Source: a virus
DNA: 58,521 nucleotides
Strand: one strand, 5' to 3'
IMG/VR virus record: IMGVR_UViG_3300046167_000389
Span: 1 to 58,521 of that record
The position numbers and the translations under genes were made by a program. Shown piece after piece: positions 48,005 through 57,231 of the stretch (positions are counted from its first letter, which is position 1; each line of letters opens with the position of its first letter). The notes beneath the pieces were generated by a model. That model saw nothing but the letters and a program-made list of their open reading frames with translations, had not been told where the DNA came from and searched no databases.

Positions 48005-50237
48005 AAGCGTATCTTACTTGATTATTGATGGGAGTATCACCTTTGGCCGGTAACGGCTCTGGGGCTTCAGCTTTTTTCCAGTAGGTCACACCCTTAGCGT
48101 AAACCCTGTCTCTATAAACGGTAGCAATATCAAAGCCTTTTACCGCTTGACCTGTTTTCATATCTATAAAGAGATGTTTGTCGAAGGGATTAATTCCTAC
48201 TTCTACAACAGTATCATCCATTTCATTCAGAACATTTCTTTGTGAGGTAACATTGCCCTGAACAGACATGGCCGGAACTTTTTTACCATCTTCCGCTATA
48301 GCTCTTCGCTTTTTCTGATCTACGTGAAATGTACCCTTTTCTAAGGTAACTGCGGGTAAGTAGGACTCTGCCTTACTATAATTAGGAACCCCTTTTGAGT
48401 TTATTGGATGAACGGTCTGCAATCTATTGAAGGGTGCGGGTGGTCCATCAGGATCAATTTTAGAATTTAGGTTTAAACGAACCGACTTCTCTGCGCCTTC
48501 CTCTACGGGAGCATTAATCATAGCATTTTTATTAGGGCCGCCCGCTGTACTTTTACTTAAATCAATAGCCTCTAAGTCATCTATGGTATGGCTCTTTAGA
48601 ACTACGTTGGGGTTTTCCATATTGAATTGGCTAGTTCCAATCTCTAGCTCATCACCAAACGCTGTAGCCATCTGAGTTTCTAAAGGTGGATCGTTTAGAG
48701 GTGGGCCACCGTTATCTCCAAATCGATAAATTTTAGGCTCTGGCTGAGGCCCGCCCCCAGACGGAAGACTTCTTAAATATGCTTCTTTTTCGGCTTCGCC
48801 TATGAGTGCTTTATATCTAGTTACTTCCTCAACCATCTGGTCATCTACGGGCATTAAAGTATTTGACCTAAAACCCAATGATCTTTGGTCATCTTGCCGC
48901 TTAAAGTTTCCCGCGCGTCTGTCTTCAAAGAATTTCCTTTGTAAAAGCTGCAAAGGTACGTCTTCAAGTTCTCCGCTATATTCCCCCGGAATCTGCCGAT
49001 TGTACGTGTTATGTTTAAGCTGCGGGCCAACTAAAAACTCTCCGGTAGGATTTACTCTACCCACACTAGATGTCTGCATCTTAGGTGACATGAGAAGTTC
49101 ATCTTCAGTGATACCCACTCTAGCTAAACCCATCTGAGGGAAACCAGCTTTCTGATAGTGGTCTTTATCTAATTCCTGCCAAAGAAGTCGGCGTTTTGTT
49201 CCACCCATACCACCTTCTTCAGGAAGCAGATTTAAGTATTCTTTAGTTTCTGAATTAAGTATTCCGGGCCAGTTAGGGTCTACATTATTTTTAACCCATT
49301 CGTCATATTCTTTTACTTTCTGCGGTTTAATCTCAGATTTGCTAATTAATTCCATGACAGTGTCGCTCATCATGGAATTAAAGTCTCCAGACTGCCCAGC
49401 CATAGAGGCGTATACAATATTAGGGTTGCCGCCTTGTTCAGCAACACGATTAGCCAGCTTCACCATTTTACCTGCTACAGTATCGTCTGATGCCCAAAGC
49501 CCCGTAAATGGGTTTCTCATAAACCCGCGACCACCGTCTAAGTCTACAGGCTCATCAAACTCATAGTCTCCTACGCCAGTAAGTGTCTGGTCTGTAGCGG
49601 AGCGGTCTCCCTGCGCAGGTAGTAATACTGCATTCTCTTGCTGTAATTCATCAATGGTTACTGGTTTTTTATCTACCAGATTACCCTTTTCCTGCGTCTG
49701 CTTAGGTATCTGGTCTGCGTAGTCGTCTAACCTTGTCTTAGATAATCCAGCGGGGTCTAGTTCGTTTTTTAAGGCTTTGTCTGCAGGCTTTCTATTGGCA
49801 AATAGATTACCGCCCATAGACCCTACCGTGTTGGAGTCGTATTCAGGCATAGCGTCCACAACTTTGTTGGCTTTCTCAGCCATCATTTCAGCGCCACGCA
49901 TAATAGCTTTCTGTGCAGCGTCACCAGCCCCCGGAATTAAACCTAATACAGTACCGACTGCCCCTAGACCGCCCATAGCGCCTATCAGATAGTAGTTGGG
50001 GTTTTCCTGCTCTAGCTCCTCACCAATCATCTGTACGGTCTCATAACCGCCCTTGATGTCTCCTATGATGGGGGTAAAGTCTAAGGCTACGTTGCCTACG
50101 TCTTTCCAAGTAATTTCTGGAACGTCTACTGCAAGATTTTCTACTTCCTGTGATACACCTTCTTCGGTAAATCCAAACATAGTCTCAGTCTCTTTAGAGA
50201 CCTCATCGCCGCCAAACATGTACTCGTACAGACCCAT
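47973..50237 (-). CDS. Large virion-associated protein with pretoxin-like segment, 754 aa
   Basis: No enzyme family is certain. Residues 50-130 have the look of a pretoxin or polyvalent-protein linker: ALDFTPIIGDIKGGYE followed by a hydrophobic hairpin (LIGAMGGLGAVGTVLGLIPGAGD). Similar segments precede C-terminal toxin domains in secreted and phage-borne polymorphic proteins. The C-terminal 250 residues (VRLNLNSKIDPDGPPAPFNR; DTVVEVGINPFDKHLFIDMK) form a separate alpha/beta-looking domain that I cannot name. It lies between scaffold and portal genes. It could be ejected into the host. Confidence 0.6.
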   Translation of the reverse strand: MGLYEYMFGGDEVSKETETMFGFTEEGVSQEVENLAVDVPEITWKDVGNVALDFTPIIGDIKGGYETVQMIGEELEQENPNYYLIGAMGGLGAVGTVLGLIPGAGDAAQKAIMRGAEMMAEKANKVVDAMPEYDSNTVGSMGGNLFANRKPADKALKNELDPAGLSKTRLDDYADQIPKQTQEKGNLVDKKPVTIDELQQENAVLLPAQGDRSATDQTLTGVGDYEFDEPVDLDGGRGFMRNPFTGLWASDDTVAGKMVKLANRVAEQGGNPNIVYASMAGQSGDFNSMMSDTVMELISKSEIKPQKVKEYDEWVKNNVDPNWPGILNSETKEYLNLLPEEGGMGGTKRRLLWQELDKDHYQKAGFPQMGLARVGITEDELLMSPKMQTSSVGRVNPTGEFLVGPQLKHNTYNRQIPGEYSGELEDVPLQLLQRKFFEDRRAGNFKRQDDQRSLGFRSNTLMPVDDQMVEEVTRYKALIGEAEKEAYLRSLPSGGGPQPEPKIYRFGDNGGPPLNDPPLETQMATAFGDELEIGTSQFNMENPNVVLKSHTIDDLEAIDLSKSTAGGPNKNAMINAPVEEGAEKSVRLNLNSKIDPDGPPAPFNRLQTVHPINSKGVPNYSKAESYLPAVTLEKGTFHVDQKKRRAIAEDGKKVPAMSVQGNVTSQRNVLNEMDDTVVEVGINPFDKHLFIDMKTGQAVKGFDIATVYRDRVYAKGVTYWKKAEAPEPLPAKGDTPINNQVRYAFSRGGLMSAT

Positions 50238-50453
50238 TATTCGGCTCCCTTAATTACTTCATCCCGAAGAGTTTCGATCCGCTTTAATTCAGCGATAGCA
50301 CCTTGTATTTCCAACACACGGCTGATGTTCCTTGGTTGTCTCTAAGAGACTGTGGTAATGAGCTATACGTGCCTTTGCGTAATCCTTAAGAGAGTTGTAT
50401 TGATCTCTATCGTTTACTAAGGGCAGTATCCCTTTGAAAAACTGTTTATCCAT
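50237..50453 (-). CDS. Hypothetical coiled-coil protein, 71 aa (one frame break)
   Basis: It starts MDKQFFKGILPLVNDRDQYN. One extra A near 50332 breaks the frame; corrected, it continues through ISRVLEIQGAIAELKRIETL to a stop at 50237 that overlaps the next ATG. It is helical and charged. It is coupled to the portal stop (TAATG) and to the downstream gene. Possibly a small head-assembly factor. Confidence 0.6.
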
Positions 50454-52601
50454 TACTGAACTTGACCTTGAGGTGGTTGCTGAGGTTGAGGTGCATTACC
50501 TCCATTTGCTCCACCGCCGCCGCCAGAGAAACCTGCCGCATCTGGTTCAGGTGCTTGTGACGCGCCTATGTTACCGCCGCCGTTTCCTGTTGGGTCTTGT
50601 ACGGAGGGTGCGCCGCCTTCAGGAGCCTGTCCTTCGGGTGCTTCTGGTTGTGGTGGCATCATAGCCTGAATCTCTGCCATCATCTTTTGTTGGATAGCCG
50701 CCTCGCGTGGATCGTTCAGTATCTTGTCTTCATCCAAGTCCATAGAGGACGCTAACTCACGTAAGATGTAGTCATACTTAACAAATGGTTGCATCGATGG
50801 GTTGGCTGTCATTTGCATAAACTGTAGCAGACGTTGACTGCGTACTTCATTACGCATCAAGCTTTCTGTACCACGGGCTTTTACTTCTAGGTCTCCAATA
50901 AATTCTTTATCGAAGTTAAACTGCATATTAAATGCAAACAGGCTTTTACCTAAAGGCGACAATAGATAGTCATCAATATTACGCACAACTGCTTTAATGT
51001 TCTGTGCCGCCGCACCCATCAACATAGACATACCAGATGCTGTTCGACCAACACCGCCTACGGCTCCTGAACCGTGTGTATATGATGGAATACCTGTAGC
51101 TTCATCTGCAAGCTGTCGGCTCTTATCAAACATCATCAAAAGCTCTTGGGATACGTTAGGGAACTTAGTACCGAAGATGGCTTGCCCCGGTGCGCCCGCC
51201 TGTCTACGGAAGACTTTGCCCGGATATACTGATAGGTCTTGCCCCGGAACTAGATTGGTCTCATCTACTTCTATTAGTAGGTTTCCAGATAAGGCTCCGT
51301 TATCTACAGCCATCCGCATAAAGCCGTTCATAAGCAGTTGCGTGTCTGTCATGTTCTCAGCTACGCCGATTCCAAAGAAGCTGTATGGATTTAGCTCATA
51401 GGGTACGGATAAGTATGGTATACGGGTAGGAGTAAACGGATTGAGTACTAGACGCAGTATTTGTCCGTTACAGACCCATATATTGACCTGTATTTCGTCC
51501 TGATCCTTTAATTCCTTGGGGATATCAATATCAGCTTCTTCAGCCAATTCTGCGTCTAATATGCCCCAATATTCGAGTACTTCGTAGCGTTCCATAGAAG
51601 ATGATACTGAATCGTCTTCTAGTGCGTCTTCCCAGTACTCTCGCTGGTAGTCTGCGCCATACTCTACCGCTAATTCGATGCTCTCTTCGCGGAAGTGAGG
51701 ACGTTTCTTGAGAGAACGCATCTGAGTGCGGTTCAGGCGGTGTCTCTGTATAGTAAATTCAGCCTCAGACATATTACGGGCGTCTGGGTCAGGGTAGAAA
51801 TCCCAAATGCTGACGTATTCCATCTTTGGGATTGTTTCAAACAGCGGATCGTAGTTACCTTCCTCATCCCAGCGGGGATATTCCTTGTCCATAGCAAATG
51901 GACCTTTAAATACGCCGGTTCCAAAGAGAGTACACTCAAATGCCACTGATCGAAGGTGCTTAGGGGCGTCAGTCTCATCCAACTGATCGTGCATAAGCTT
52001 TTCCATCTTCTGAGCGGCACGTTTAGCTGGCTCAAAGGTAATAGAACCCGGAGTTGAGTTAGCTCCTATTTCTAAATCGTCTTTTATTGGCTCCAGCCGC
52101 TCTTTGTAGAGTCCTAAATCCTTGGCTATGTCGGGTCGAGCGATTGAGACAGGTACTTGGTAGTCTACGTCTACCTTTTCCTTAACTTTTTCGTCTGTTA
52201 GGGCGTTTGGATTGTAGGAAACCTCTCCAGCTACGTTACTGGGGAACTGTCTGGCCTCAATACCAATAGGAAACTTCGATCCTGCAAATAATACGTCTAC
52301 TACTTGGGCATAAGCAGCCAAAACTTTAGTCTTAGTTACCTTTATGAAGGCCTTTAGACTTCTCAGTCTCCGTAAATTGTACTTCTGAGGAGTATAGGCC
52401 ACGATAATTACGATAAGAATCCAGCCAACGCTCTTCGTCAGCATATCTGGCGTCTTTCGAGCGGGTATACTGGCTATTAACAAAGGCCACTGCCCCAGAA
52501 TAGTTGATATTTTCCTCTACTACGTCACCGTCTTCGGCAAGAGGTACTGCAATGTCAGTATCTGTAACGTCTTCTGGTAGCGGTTTGTCCATTAATGCCA
52601 T
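50453..52601 (-). CDS. Portal protein (one frame break near N-terminus)
   Basis: The N-terminus lies in one frame (52601-52350; MALMDKPLPEDVTDTDIAVP, then YADEERWLDSYRNYRGLY) and the rest in another, joined by removing one base at AAAGG near 52345. The body shows portal features: GTGVFKGP, VSIWDFYPDPDA, RMAVDNGALSGN, ADEATGIPSYTHGSG with GVGRTASGMSMLM, and a disordered Gly/Pro/Gln-rich C-terminus from about residue 640. As a dodecamer it forms the DNA entry ring. Total about 716 aa, similar to other long podovirus portals. Confidence 0.88.
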
Positions 52602-52603
52602 AT

Positions 52604-54477
52604 TCAGTATCCAAATGTTGCGTCTGCGGGTCGCCAGACTTGTTGCGGAACGCCGTGGCCCATATCAAAGGGTGAGAATGCCTTCGGTCTGCTCATTACT
52701 GCGTACCTGACGCTGTCGTATGCGTGATCTGAGGCGTAGCGAGGGTCTATATCGTCTGATCCTCTAGGGTCTGCCGGTATGACGGGCAGGTCGGCAATGA
52801 TTTGTCGGCACGTATTGAAGAATTGTATCCCCGGAAGGCCTGTGTCCTCGTCTACTTTAAGGACTTCGTGCAGCCTGTTCTTGCCAGCTACTCTTGCGCC
52901 GTTGGTTCTGTCGCTAGGACGCCAACGTGTACCCTGTGAAATCATCTCTTCAGCTATGGATGGACCAAGTTGACCCCGCTGATGCCAGCAACTGGAGTCT
53001 AGAACTCCGTAGTCTATACGCGTCAGAGCCTTCAGCTTCCAGTACAGCCCTAGCTAGTCTCTTCCGGTATGCTTACTCAGGTATAATTCCCTGTAGCAGA
53101 CTAATGTATTATAGCTTGGGTCAATAGCGAACCAATGAACAGCAGCTATAAGAACTATATCCGTAGTCGCAGGACCGAAACCTACGCCAATCAGTTGGTA
53201 TTTCATACGGCTCAATAACGTGAACCTTTGACCTGAACTCTGAGAATGCCGCTCCGTCTGCAACTGCCCAGTCTCCTTCTAGTAATTGCCGCCGCTGCAT
53301 CTCAGGGAGAGATAGCAGGTTAGCCTCGTACTGACCGCCATCCATCAGGTAGGGGTTATCCTTGAGGCTTGCCGGTATAAACCGACGATAGAACAGTGGC
53401 TCTCCAGCCCTCTCATGGCTGTCTGGGTAGACCATGTCCTCGCCGGTCTCTATGTCCTTAGCAACGAACTTTGAGTTGGCTGGTGCAGGGTCTATGAAGG
53501 TACGCTTTACCCAGCCATGTCCACTACCGCCCGGATTGGTAGTCGCTCTCATGTAGATAGGCAGAGTAGGGTCTGTAGTTCTAAGCCTTGAGCGCATGTA
53601 GTTCCACGCGAAAGGGGTAGGGTACTGAGTTAGCTCATCGAAGGCCACGTAACTAAAGGCCTGACCCTGATAGCGAAGAACGTCTTGGTCTCTCTCTAAG
53701 TACGTTAGCCAGAGCTTGGCTCCGCTAGGAAACGTCCACTGTGACTTCTTCTCAGCCCACTTAGCTCCTTGGAATGCACGGGGGTATAACTCCTGCGATT
53801 TCCATATTAGTTCCTCTAAGCTCGTCATTGGTTCTACGAAGTATAAGGCCGTTGAAGTTAGGGTTGCTGAAGTAGCGCATCGGGTCTGCTAGTAAGCCAA
53901 ACGACTTGCCGCCACCGGCTGCACCGCCATAGAGTACTTCACGCTCAGAGGCAGCTAGAAACTCTGTCTGTGGACCCTCGTTAGGTGCGAAGACTACTTC
54001 CTGCTTCTGCTTCTCGCTCTCAATCACAGAGAAGTCTAGATTGGCAGTGTCCAACTCCTCGTTGGGCTGTAACTCTGCTAACTGCTTCTTAGCGATAGTC
54101 AGTCTGCGTTTGGCGTCCGACTGCTTGCGCTTTGCAGTTGCTAGGGTCTTCTCTTCCTTAGTCTTAGGCTTACGCTTGCGGTTATCCTTAGCAAGCTGCT
54201 TCAGGCGCTTGGATGGATTGTCACTCTTAGGCCCTCTGTGAGCCTTCCAGATGTGTATCAGACCTTGATGAGATATCTTATCTCCGGTCTTGGACGTTAA
54301 CCACTCAGCGGTCTTACGGCTGGAGTGACCCTCTTCCAAGTAGTCCATAGCCTCTTCGACTAGAGCGGCCTTCTCCATGTCAGCTACTACGACTAAGGGA
54401 TCATGTTCAGAAACCTTGTAGGCGTAGGGTATTTTAGCTGTCTTGTTAGGTCTTGTCTTATTTAACCAGATACTCAA
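52604..54477 (-). CDS. terL: Terminase large subunit (several frame breaks)
   Basis: This ATP-driven packaging motor and nuclease is split over at least three frames. 54477-53761 holds a basic coiled N-terminal extension and the Walker A region LYGGAAGGGKSFGLL. 53828-53121 holds the Walker B VAFDELTQYP, the coupling segment ATTNPGGSGHGWVKRTFID and a nuclease Asp in CDYGYSS. Short frames around 53180-52950 carry AVHWFAIDPSYNTL and LDSSCWHQRGQLGPSIAEEM. 52945-52604 holds the C-terminal HAYDSVRYAVMSRP. All parts are in order and collinear, so I annotate one gene with breaks near 53825, 53150, 53060 and 52990. Confidence 0.85.
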
Positions 54478-54849
54478 TCGTCGCTCTTCGGTGGCAGAAT
54501 AAACATAGCCCCGCCCGTGTTCTTAACTTCTAGCTGCTCTTTCTTAATCAGGCCGGTGCGGTCCAGTAGCTGAGAGGCGGCTGCAATAGAGTTACGTGCG
54601 CCCATAGCCCCCGGATCGTCTAGCACATCAACCATGCTCCACGCTGCCTTAGTGGAGTTCATAGCAAGCACCATAGAGGCCTCGCTCGTTAATCTCATCT
54701 TTCAAGGCAGATACAACTATGCGGCTGTGGGTAGTTTCTGCGTACCCAGCTACCTTCATAGCCTTCTTGATATTACCCTTACACTCATCCGACATCAGGG
54801 CGTCTAAGAAGAGCAATTGCTTGTCGGTGTATTCCTTCTCAGTCTTCAT
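54474..54849 (-). CDS. terS: Terminase small subunit (one frame break)
   Basis: It begins at 54849 (MKTEKEYTDKQLLFLDALMS, then IKKAMKVAGYAETTH, a typical TerS helix-turn-helix). One extra G in GAGGCC near 54677 breaks the frame. Corrected, it continues ERASMVLAMNSTKAAWSMVD to GGAMFILPPKSDD. TerS recognises the phage DNA and recruits TerL. The start overlaps the previous stop (ATGA) and the stop overlaps the TerL start. Total about 124 aa. Confidence 0.82.
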
Positions 54850-55121
54850 CCGATAGTCCTCATATATACAAAGCAAGCGCCGATAGATGCCGTGAAGACG
54901 ATCCACCAAATGCGCTCAAAGAATTGCAGCTTGTGGCCTCTGGACGCAGTAAGCTGATCCAGTTTCACAATACGATCCCACATAGCCTTTTGCTGATCGT
55001 CGATATTATCCATACGCTTAAACACAGTAATCATACGCTCTTCCATTCTGGCTAGAGTTACGACTGCGTGTGAGAGCTTATCCAATTTGTCCTCAATTCT
55101 TGTGAGGCGTTCATCTGTCAT
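54846..55121 (-). CDS. Coiled-coil protein with C-terminal transmembrane helix, 91 aa
   Basis: The first 65 residues form a heptad-like coil (RLTRIEDKLDKLSHAVVTLA); the C-terminus is a transmembrane helix (IWWIVFTASIGACFVYM). This layout is seen in XhlA-like and other holin-associated phage proteins. A lysis role is plausible since the lysis cassette lacks an obvious holin, but the gene sits beside the terminase, not the endolysin. Confidence 0.6.
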   Translation of the reverse strand: MTDERLTRIEDKLDKLSHAVVTLARMEERMITVFKRMDNIDDQQKAMWDRIVKLDQLTASRGHKLQFFERIWWIVFTASIGACFVYMRTIG

Positions 55122-55267
55122 TTTCTTTTAGCTTTTTTAGCAAGACCGCCCTTAGCCATCTTACCGGCCTGAAGGTCTTTGTAGGTCTTATCGCTGATAG
55201 TACTCTTTGACTTTGAACGGCTTGTGCCAGCCTTCTTGCGAGCATTCATATTCTTAACTAAGGACAT
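55118..55267 (-). CDS. Very basic microprotein, 49 aa
   Basis: It reads MSLVKNMNARKKAGTSRSKS and ends MAKGGLAKKAKRK; the whole protein is Lys/Arg/Ser-rich. Small basic proteins with a GGLAKKAKRK-like end are frequent in marine phages. They may bind DNA or the capsid interior. The stop overlaps the next start (ATGA). Confidence 0.7.
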   Translation of the reverse strand: MSLVKNMNARKKAGTSRSKSKSTISDKTYKDLQAGKMAKGGLAKKAKRK

Positions 55268-55271
55268 TGTA

Positions 55272-55538
55272 TTACCACTTCTTGCAGGACCAGTATCTGG
55301 CGGTTAGTTTACTCTTGGCTGTGTCACACTTGTGCCTAGCTCTGAATGATTTGCGGGCCTTTGGATTGTCCTTGCGGATTTCCATATTGGGGTCGCCAAA
55401 GGTGATGTACTTAACCGTGTCACCTTCTACAGCCAGCACCTCGAACTTCTTAGGACCACCTCTGCGCGGCTTATTTACCGCCGTAAATCCATGCCGCTTC
55501 TTACCGGCTGCTATCTTCTCTGCTTTAGTCTTTGCCAT
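55272..55538 (-). CDS. Basic Cys/Trp-ended conserved phage protein, 88 aa
   Basis: The C-terminus KARKSFRARHKCDTAKSKL followed by ARYWSCKKW is a pattern I recall from many marine phage proteins of about 80-110 aa. Those have a GDPNMEIRKDNP-like middle and no known function. Basic overall, with two Cys that could bind metal with His. It lies in the small-gene block upstream of the terminase. Confidence 0.7.
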   Translation of the reverse strand: MAKTKAEKIAAGKKRHGFTAVNKPRRGGPKKFEVLAVEGDTVKYITFGDPNMEIRKDNPKARKSFRARHKCDTAKSKLTARYWSCKKW

Positions 55539-55790
55539 TTAAGCCACCACAAAATCTACTATCTGACCGTCAGGCATTCTCAGCTTGTTAGGGTCAGGAT
55601 GATACGCATACATCTGATTAACTATCTTGAGGTCTTCTACCGGAGTGTCAGGCGTTATTTTATTAGGCTGCTCCGGCTTGAACTCTTCGTTGTTCCTAGA
55701 AGACCTGTCTTTACCTGCTCTCTCAAAAACTATATTGTCGTGGGTCTGAAACGGAAAGCTAGGTAGAGGTAAGTGTGATAGCAAAGTCAT
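55539..55790 (-). CDS. Hypothetical Pro/Asn-rich protein, 83 aa
   Basis: No family is recognised. It contains EFKPEQPNKITPDTPVEDLK and ends LRMPDGQIVDFVVA. Overlaps the upstream membrane protein gene by ATGA and abuts the next gene. Probably structural or accessory; nothing specific is visible. Confidence 0.6.
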   Translation of the reverse strand: MTLLSHLPLPSFPFQTHDNIVFERAGKDRSSRNNEEFKPEQPNKITPDTPVEDLKIVNQMYAYHPDPNKLRMPDGQIVDFVVA

Positions 55791-56251
55791 CTAAACTGCC
55801 AAGCCCACCATATTAGCCCAGCGCATCCACCAAGGACGATTACGACTACTACGCACCACTGAAAGACTTCGACTAGGAATGCTCTGGCTTTAGCTTGCTC
55901 CTCAGCTTCTTCCCGCTTCCGCACCCGCTCCTGAGCCTGAAACTTTACCCAATCATCGTAGAGACCCGGACGCCCGTACAAGCGCATGTGAGACTCAATC
56001 TCCTTACGTGCTTGCTTGAGTTTATCTAGGTGCAGGAACTCCTCGAAAGAGTTCTCGTCCTTGCCTAGAGCCGCAGAGAACAGACTACGCTTCTTACGGT
56101 CACCCTGCGCCTTTAGGGTCTCCTCAGCGGTAAGGATTGCCCCTAGCTGTCGCCCCATAGCAGATATATCTTGTCCATGCCCGATCAGTTGTTTTACCTG
56201 ACCGATAGCGGCATTGGCGGCTCCTATAACCGCCAGTGTCTCTGCTATCAT
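55787..56251 (-). CDS. Membrane-anchored hypothetical protein, 154 aa
   Basis: The N-terminal 35 residues are Ala/Gly-rich and helical, the middle is charged and coiled, and residues 128-150 form one transmembrane helix (CVVVVIVLGGCAGLIWWAWQF). The same layout recurs in proteins of unknown function next to terminase genes in marine podoviruses. A possible holin-like or membrane-remodelling role is inference only. Confidence 0.62.
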   Translation of the reverse strand: MIAETLAVIGAANAAIGQVKQLIGHGQDISAMGRQLGAILTAEETLKAQGDRKKRSLFSAALGKDENSFEEFLHLDKLKQARKEIESHMRLYGRPGLYDDWVKFQAQERVRKREEAEEQAKARAFLVEVFQWCVVVVIVLGGCAGLIWWAWQFR

Positions 56252-56271
56252 CTCTCCCCCCGAAGAAATAA

Positions 56272-56469
56272 CTAGATGTGATTTTGTCCTATCGGAAAGC
56301 AGTACGGCCTAGCGTTAAGCTCAAGCATATCGAAAACGTACTTAGCTACTCCCTGCATTTCCTGTACGCACTCTCGCTTAGTCTCGTACAGGTTTTCAGT
56401 ATTCATCTTAACGTCACAGGTCTTAACGTCTGTCATAGACGCACATACCAGTAACGCACCGATAAACAT
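56272..56469 (-). CDS. Small secreted-looking Cys protein, 65 aa
   Basis: The N-terminus MFIGALLVCASMTDVKTC is a short signal-like stretch, followed by a body with Cys at several positions (KTCDVKM, RECVQEM, PYCFPIG), suggesting disulphides in the periplasm. The start overlaps the stop of the upstream gene. No family is recognised. Confidence 0.6.
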   Translation of the reverse strand: MFIGALLVCASMTDVKTCDVKMNTENLYETKRECVQEMQGVAKYVFDMLELNARPYCFPIGQNHI

Positions 56470-56612
56470 TACTTCTTCTTTTTCTTCATAGCCATGCCGC
56501 CGTAGCTCATAGCTGGCTTCTTCTTCATAGCCATACCGCCCATGTTAAACTTAGGCATAGTACGCTGCTTTGCTGGGGGCATGTCGGCCCCACACTTCTT
56601 ACCCTTCATCAT
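56469..56612 (-). CDS. Met/Lys-rich repeat microprotein, 47 aa
   Basis: The protein contains two copies of GGMAMKKK and several KK pairs (MMKGKKCGADMPPAKQRTMP; end MAMKKKKK). The simple Met/Lys pattern is frequent in small proteins of marine phages; it may bind nucleic acid or membrane. GAGGAGTTTG provides its ribosome-binding site inside the end of the upstream gene. Confidence 0.65.
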   Translation of the reverse strand: MMKGKKCGADMPPAKQRTMPKFNMGGMAMKKKPAMSYGGMAMKKKKK

Positions 56613-56856
56613 CAAACTCCTCTTCTAATAACTCTGGTATGAATCTCTTTGGATCTAATGGAACATCTACTGAACAGTCTTCTGTGGCGAAGTATCTTCC
56701 GTAGCCGTCGAACTCTTGGGCTAAGGGATTATCCCTCAACTCCTTGTCAGAGATCAGGCCTTCTTCCAGTAGTAATCTTCTGATGTGATCGAACTTCAGG
56801 ATCTGTCCTGTTCGTTCTTGGATCGCTGCACGAATATAGTACAGATTAAATGTCAT
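56599..56856 (-). CDS. Hypothetical protein, 85 aa
   Basis: This is the first gene downstream of the leftward promoter at 56875-56904, so the first of the late transcript. It begins MTFNLYYIRAAIQERTGQIL with a helical segment (KFDHIRRLLLEEGLISDKEL) that looks like a small winged-helix or DnaA-like helix pair, and ends in an acidic tail. A regulatory role is possible by position; unproven. Confidence 0.6.
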   Translation of the reverse strand: MTFNLYYIRAAIQERTGQILKFDHIRRLLLEEGLISDKELRDNPLAQEFDGYGRYFATEDCSVDVPLDPKRFIPELLEEEFDDEG

Positions 56857-56874
56857 AATTTAACTAACCCCTTC

Positions 56875-56904
56875 ATTGTAACATTTTATATGGCCCTCGG
56901 TCAA
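56875..56904 (-). promoter_or_regulatory. Leftward late promoter
   Basis: On the minus strand TTGACC, an 18-bp spacer, then TACAAT, 18 bp before the start at 56856. It is placed to drive the terminase-portal-capsid block and is divergent from the plus-strand promoter 34 bp away. Confidence 0.75.
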
Positions 56905-56937
56905 GGGCTTAATTAATCATCTTGTTAAGTATTTTTA

Positions 56938-56966
56938 TTGACAACTAGCTGATTAATTTGTATAAT
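56938..56966 (+). promoter_or_regulatory. Perfect consensus sigma70 promoter, rightward
   Basis: TTGACA (56938-56943), exactly 17 bp, TATAAT (56961-56966). It is the best promoter in the window, yet it points into a region where all annotated genes run leftward, so its product is either a small RNA or an antisense transcript. Confidence 0.85.
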
Positions 56967-56971
56967 GAATT

Positions 56972-57030
56972 GTCGGTTGAGTGGTTAACTATATAGATAG
57001 CCTAACTCACCCTAGTATGGGGTGTAGTAG
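56972..57030 (+). ncRNA. Candidate small RNA from the consensus promoter
   Basis: Transcription from the promoter at 56938 would start near 56973. A hairpin CACCC-TAGTATG-GGGTG at 57008-57024 follows and is trailed by TAGTAGTTT, a weak terminator at best. No open reading frame of useful size follows on this strand. The boundaries are guesses. Confidence 0.35.
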
Positions 57031-57045
57031 TTTACTCTAAGTAAT

Positions 57046-57231
57046 CTACCCGCCGTAGACCTTGTGGTAGATTTCTCCCCGACTAATTCCCATATCCTTT
57101 AACTGTTTGTCGGATAGGTTCTTCAACTGCCAGTAGTCTACCCGCCGTTGCTGCATATCCTGCATCTTCTTGACTATGGCTGCGTCACCTACAAAGGTGT
57201 GGACCATCACTGCAAACATCTTTCCAAACAT
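57046..57231 (-). CDS. DUF1127 protein, 61 aa
   Basis: The C-terminal RRVDYWQLKNLSDKQLKDMG with ISRGEI is the DUF1127 (YjiS-like) signature, a short domain common in alphaproteobacterial chromosomes. In some of these bacteria it affects phosphate, carbon and RNA metabolism. I chose the ATG at 57231 because AAGGAGATAG precedes it; the in-frame ATG at 57261 has no such site. A host-like regulator in the early block may retune host metabolism; this is inference. Confidence 0.82.
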   Translation of the reverse strand: MFGKMFAVMVHTFVGDAAIVKKMQDMQQRRVDYWQLKNLSDKQLKDMGISRGEIYHKVYGG

